This document shows positions 61,255-64,000 of a stretch of DNA of 64,000 bases, one piece after another. The first letter of the stretch is position 1. The number at the start of each line of letters is the position of its first letter. The position numbers and the translations under genes are program-made. The DNA is from an uncultured Trichococcus sp. (GTDB lineage: Bacteria > Bacillota > Bacilli > Lactobacillales > Aerococcaceae): NCBI RefSeq assembly GCF_963667775.1, contig NZ_OY764015.1, positions 3,213,001 through 3,277,000 on the forward strand. Direction: 5' to 3'. The notes beneath the pieces are model-generated. The model made no database searches and was not told where the DNA came from. It worked only from the letters and a program-made list of their open reading frames with translations.

Positions 61255-63329
61255 TGCAGGCATTCGATAGTCTCAGCCGGGATATCCAGCAGTACATCTA
61301 TGATAAAGGCTGGCCAAGCTTAACGCGCATCCAAAATGCAGCCATCAAACAGGTTGTCAATACCGATCACAACCTGATTCTGTCCGCTCCGACGGCATCC
61401 GGGAAAACGGAAGCGGCATTCATCCCGGCGCTGAACAGTGTGGAAGATTGGGAAACGGGGCTGAAGGTGCTGTACATCTCTCCTTTGAAAGCACTGATCA
61501 ATGATCAATTCCAGCGCATCAGCGAACTCAGTGAGTATCTGGATATTCCGATTACGCGCTGGCATGGTGAAGTATCCCAGGCGCAGAAAAAGAAAGTTGT
61601 CAATCAACCGAAAGGGGTTCTATTGATCACGCCGGAATCGATTGAGGGCATGCTGGTGAATCGTCCTGGCGAAGCGCAGCACCTCTTTAAAGGGGTGGAG
61701 TGGATCATCATCGATGAACTGCACAGTTTCCTGGGGACGGAACGGGGTGTTCATTTGCAATCGTTGCTGCAACGAATCAGCCAATTCATGCAAGCGCCAC
61801 GTTTCATCGCGATGAGTGCAACCTTAAACAAGAAGGATTTCGGTTATGCGAAAGCCTTCTTCGGCAGCCAGCGGGATACGGATATTCTCGTGGATCGCGA
61901 TAAAAATGATCTGCTCATCACGATAGACTACACGAGTGGTGAGGCAGGCCCATTCGTTGCAAGAGAATCCCTGGCAGCGATCTATCAGTATTCCAAAACG
62001 GAAACGATGCTGATTTTTCCGAATTCCCGCAATCGGGTGGAAGAAATCACCCATAAATTGGATAAGATGGCAAAAAAGGAGAACGCGCCCATCCGCTATT
62101 TTGCCCATCATTCATCGGTGGACAAACTTCTGCGTGAAGAAGTGGAATTTTTTGCCAAAAACAACGAGGATCAGCTGTTCACGATCACCTGCACCTCCAC
62201 TTTGGAATTGGGAATAGACATCGGATCTGTGGACAGCGTGGTGCAGTACGGCTCCCCGCCGTCCACGTCTTCGCTCAGCCAAAGACTGGGGCGCAGTGGC
62301 CGGAGAACCCACCAAAGCATCCTGCATATTGTAGAAGATGACTCCTGGGAAATGCTTCAGACCTATGCCGCACTGGATCTGCTGGAACGCGGTGAATTGG
62401 ATGCCACGGAAATGATCGAGACACCCTACAATGCGTTGGCGCATCAAGTGATGGCGGTTCTCTTCCAAAAGGTCAGTATGCCGATGCTGCAATTGCTGCA
62501 GCTTAATAAAACCTTTCCGGTCTGGAGAGCGATTCCGGATGAAGATTTGGCGGTATTGATCGACTACATGGTGGAAAAGGATTTTATCGAAATCATGGAT
62601 GATGAGGCGATTGTCGGCTTGGAGGGGGAACGACTGCTGCGTTCCAGGGATTTCTACGCGCTGTTTTTCACGACCAGTGATTTTTCTGTCCATTACCAGC
62701 ACGAGCGCATCGGCAGCCTGCCGTTCACGCCAGAAATCCAAATCGAAAGCAAAATTCTGTTGGCGGGCAGGGTGTGGATCGTGAAAGATATCGATGCCAA
62801 AGCCAAGCGAATCATGGTGGAAATGACAAAAGAAGGAAGGCCGCCGAAATTCATCAGCGACGAAGGCTTTGTCTCCAACGAAGTGCGCGAAAATATGGAA
62901 AAGCTCTTGCGGACAGGGGAGTATCTGAACCTGAACAATGACAAAATCACGCGTGATTTTGATTTTCTGAAGAGTGCACTCTACTACGATGACGGGAACT
63001 ATTGGTATGAGGACAATCAGACGAGTATAGGCATCGTGACATTCAGGGGGACCAAATTCAACATCGCGTTGTTGCTTCTAATCAAGAGCATTGCGGCTGA
63101 GGGTGAAAAATATCAATTGCATGACAAGCACTCCTTGATAACGGGTCCCGACATAAAAAGAATGGTGGAACGACTTGCTGGAGGGGATGTTTCTTTGGAC
63201 ACTGTCATAGTGTATCTGGAGAAAAACGAGAAGGCCATCGAAGAGTTGACGGCCCATCAAAAATTCATGCAATTGGTTCCCAAAGCCTTGAAAATCAAGT
63301 GGATCTTGAACAATTTCTTTTCGGTTTGA
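61254..63329 (+). CDS. DEAD/DEAH helicase, BrxHI/SngC-like (Lhr family)
   Basis: A 691-residue SF2 helicase. Q-like RIQNAAI, Walker A SAPTASGKTEAAF near residue 43, motif II IIDELHSF near 158, motif III MSATLN near 190, and motifs V-VI TLELGIDIGSVD and QRLGRSGRRTHQ near 315-350. The C-terminal third matches the Lhr-type extension. This helicase accompanies BrxD in type II and VI BREX and is SngC in Shango. The ATG overlaps the ATPase stop (TGATG). Confidence 0.87.
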   Translation: MQAFDSLSRDIQQYIYDKGWPSLTRIQNAAIKQVVNTDHNLILSAPTASGKTEAAFIPALNSVEDWETGLKVLYISPLKALINDQFQRISELSEYLDIPITRWHGEVSQAQKKKVVNQPKGVLLITPESIEGMLVNRPGEAQHLFKGVEWIIIDELHSFLGTERGVHLQSLLQRISQFMQAPRFIAMSATLNKKDFGYAKAFFGSQRDTDILVDRDKNDLLITIDYTSGEAGPFVARESLAAIYQYSKTETMLIFPNSRNRVEEITHKLDKMAKKENAPIRYFAHHSSVDKLLREEVEFFAKNNEDQLFTITCTSTLELGIDIGSVDSVVQYGSPPSTSSLSQRLGRSGRRTHQSILHIVEDDSWEMLQTYAALDLLERGELDATEMIETPYNALAHQVMAVLFQKVSMPMLQLLQLNKTFPVWRAIPDEDLAVLIDYMVEKDFIEIMDDEAIVGLEGERLLRSRDFYALFFTTSDFSVHYQHERIGSLPFTPEIQIESKILLAGRVWIVKDIDAKAKRIMVEMTKEGRPPKFISDEGFVSNEVRENMEKLLRTGEYLNLNNDKITRDFDFLKSALYYDDGNYWYEDNQTSIGIVTFRGTKFNIALLLLIKSIAAEGEKYQLHDKHSLITGPDIKRMVERLAGGDVSLDTVIVYLEKNEKAIEELTAHQKFMQLVPKALKIKWILNNFFSV

Positions 63330-63418
63330 TTGGGACAGTCGATGGAAGTGGGTTACCTCAAAGTTGCCGGGAAATTATTGGCCTGATTCGAGGTGGCGAT
63401 TAAAGAAAGGAGTCTTTT

Positions 63419-63733
63419 ATGATATTTTTTTTCCCGACAGTTATGCTTTTGATAGTTGGCTGGCTGATAAAATACAAAAAAGTAACATGGCTGATTTCAG
63501 GATATAATCTAGCTCCCAGAGAAGAAAAACAGCAATACGACATTGAAAAGCTATGCAAATATATGGGTAATTTTATATTCATATTGGCAAGCATATTTTT
63601 TGTGATGGCAATTACAAGCCTTTTATTCAACAAATATGTTGACACGATTACAAGGTTTGGTTTTGGAGTATTGATCATTGTCACAGTATCTGGAATTGTA
63701 TATTTAAATACAAATAATAGGGTGAAAAAGTAA
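63419..63733 (+). CDS. DUF3784 family small membrane protein
   Basis: A 104-residue protein with three hydrophobic segments. The features GWLIKYKKVTWLISGYNLAPREEKQQYDIEKLCKYMGNFIF match DUF3784, a family of small Bacillota membrane proteins of unknown function. AAAGGAG precedes ATG. Its DNA is much more AT-rich than the helicase gene before it. It starts 89 bp after that gene and is probably unrelated to it. Confidence 0.8.
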   Translation: MIFFFPTVMLLIVGWLIKYKKVTWLISGYNLAPREEKQQYDIEKLCKYMGNFIFILASIFFVMAITSLLFNKYVDTITRFGFGVLIIVTVSGIVYLNTNNRVKK

Positions 63734-63780
63734 CAAATGATTTACCAGATGAGGATTATTAAAGTAGTGTTTTATAAAGA

Positions 63781-63826
63781 AAATCGCATTAAAATGGGAA
63801 TTCAGGTCCATTTTATTGCGGTTTTA
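63781..63826 (+). terminator. Intrinsic terminator
   Basis: A stem AAA-CGCA-TAAAATGG with CCATTTTA-TGCG-TTT and a GTTTTATTG tail, about 50 bp after the DUF3784 gene. From here to 64,000 I see no supported gene. Confidence 0.65.
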
Positions 63827-64000
63827 TTGTTTGCTTTTCCCGTTGCTCATTTGTGGAGAGTTTTTTTGATTGCGAGCTAACTTTGGTGCGTTGTCCGATA
63901 ACCCGAAAGAATTGGACAACGAAGAGTGATCAGAATGTTGAAGACGCCTGTTGATTTCTGGCGGCATGAAGAAGAAATGATTGTCTTCAAGTCATAATTT

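Noticed and set aside
59926..63329. Calling the ATPase and helicase simply brxD and brxHI of the upstream BREX
   Set aside because: They form an overlapping operon with a TerB-type gene about 12 kb away from pglZ, which fits Shango better; the BREX link is kept only as a hypothesis.
63886..63915. Short match to cas9 (GATAACCCGAAAGAATTG, also at about 50,034)
   Set aside because: About 20 bp only, with no further alignment and no gene context; likely chance or a tiny scrap, not a second cas9.

Overview
The window is bacterial and chromosomal. It reads as a low-to-mid G+C Gram-positive organism (Bacillota, probably Lactobacillales, Carnobacteriaceae-like; Trichococcus would fit, but this is inference from gene style, not a search). 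The signs are Gram-positive ribosome-binding sites (AAGGAGG class), frequent TTG/GTG starts, a lysine riboswitch before dapA, a T-box before an amino-acid transporter, lipoproteins with LAAC lipoboxes, a class B sortase and intrinsic terminators between nearly all transcription units. No tRNA or rRNA gene was recognised.

Positions 1-33,800 are mostly housekeeping and accessory metabolism. In order they hold: the end of a siderophore/iron ABC importer (binding protein and two FecCD permeases); an ABC-2 exporter set resembling YxlEFG; an alpha/beta hydrolase, acyltransferase-like and zinc-ribbon membrane protein cluster; a fasciclin surface protein divergent from a class B sortase; a DUF898 protein; an SDR; an enolase-superfamily protein that lacks its KxK motif; dapA under a lysine riboswitch; a VOC protein with a CstB-like persulfide dioxygenase-rhodanese; HelD; a CcdA/TlpA-like thiol-redox operon; an unidentified structured RNA candidate; a YunD-like 5'-nucleotidase; an AEC transporter; a vitamin B6 salvage pair; a PanE-like reductase; pepF and ywbE; and a T-box-controlled amino-acid ABC importer with two paralogous binding proteins. 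Two non-coding tandem arrays lie between these genes: three 198-bp units and about five 52-bp units.

Positions 34,000-63,330 form a dense defence island. It contains an AbiEi-type antitoxin without a recognisable toxin; a BREX core (brxA, brxB, brxC, pglX, pglZ) with no brxL; a tracrRNA; a Fic protein; a type II-C CRISPR-Cas module (cas9, cas1, cas2); an array of 74 identical 36-bp repeats with 73 spacers; hicB with a hicA broken by two stop codons; and a three-gene TerB/ATPase/helicase operon matching the Shango system (its ATPase and helicase also resemble BrxD and BrxHI).

The tracrRNA anti-repeat and the repeats show that crRNAs must be read from the minus strand, towards cas2. The array has a terminator on each side and only about 16 bp of free sequence at its expected leader end, so transcription from promoters inside the repeats is likely. 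The main points of interest are the composite island (BREX without brxL, split from a BrxD/BrxHI-like operon by CRISPR-Cas), the insulated array, the dead hicA, the AT-rich specificity region of pglX, the KxK-less epimerase homologue and the unassigned structured RNA near 20.5-20.7 kb.
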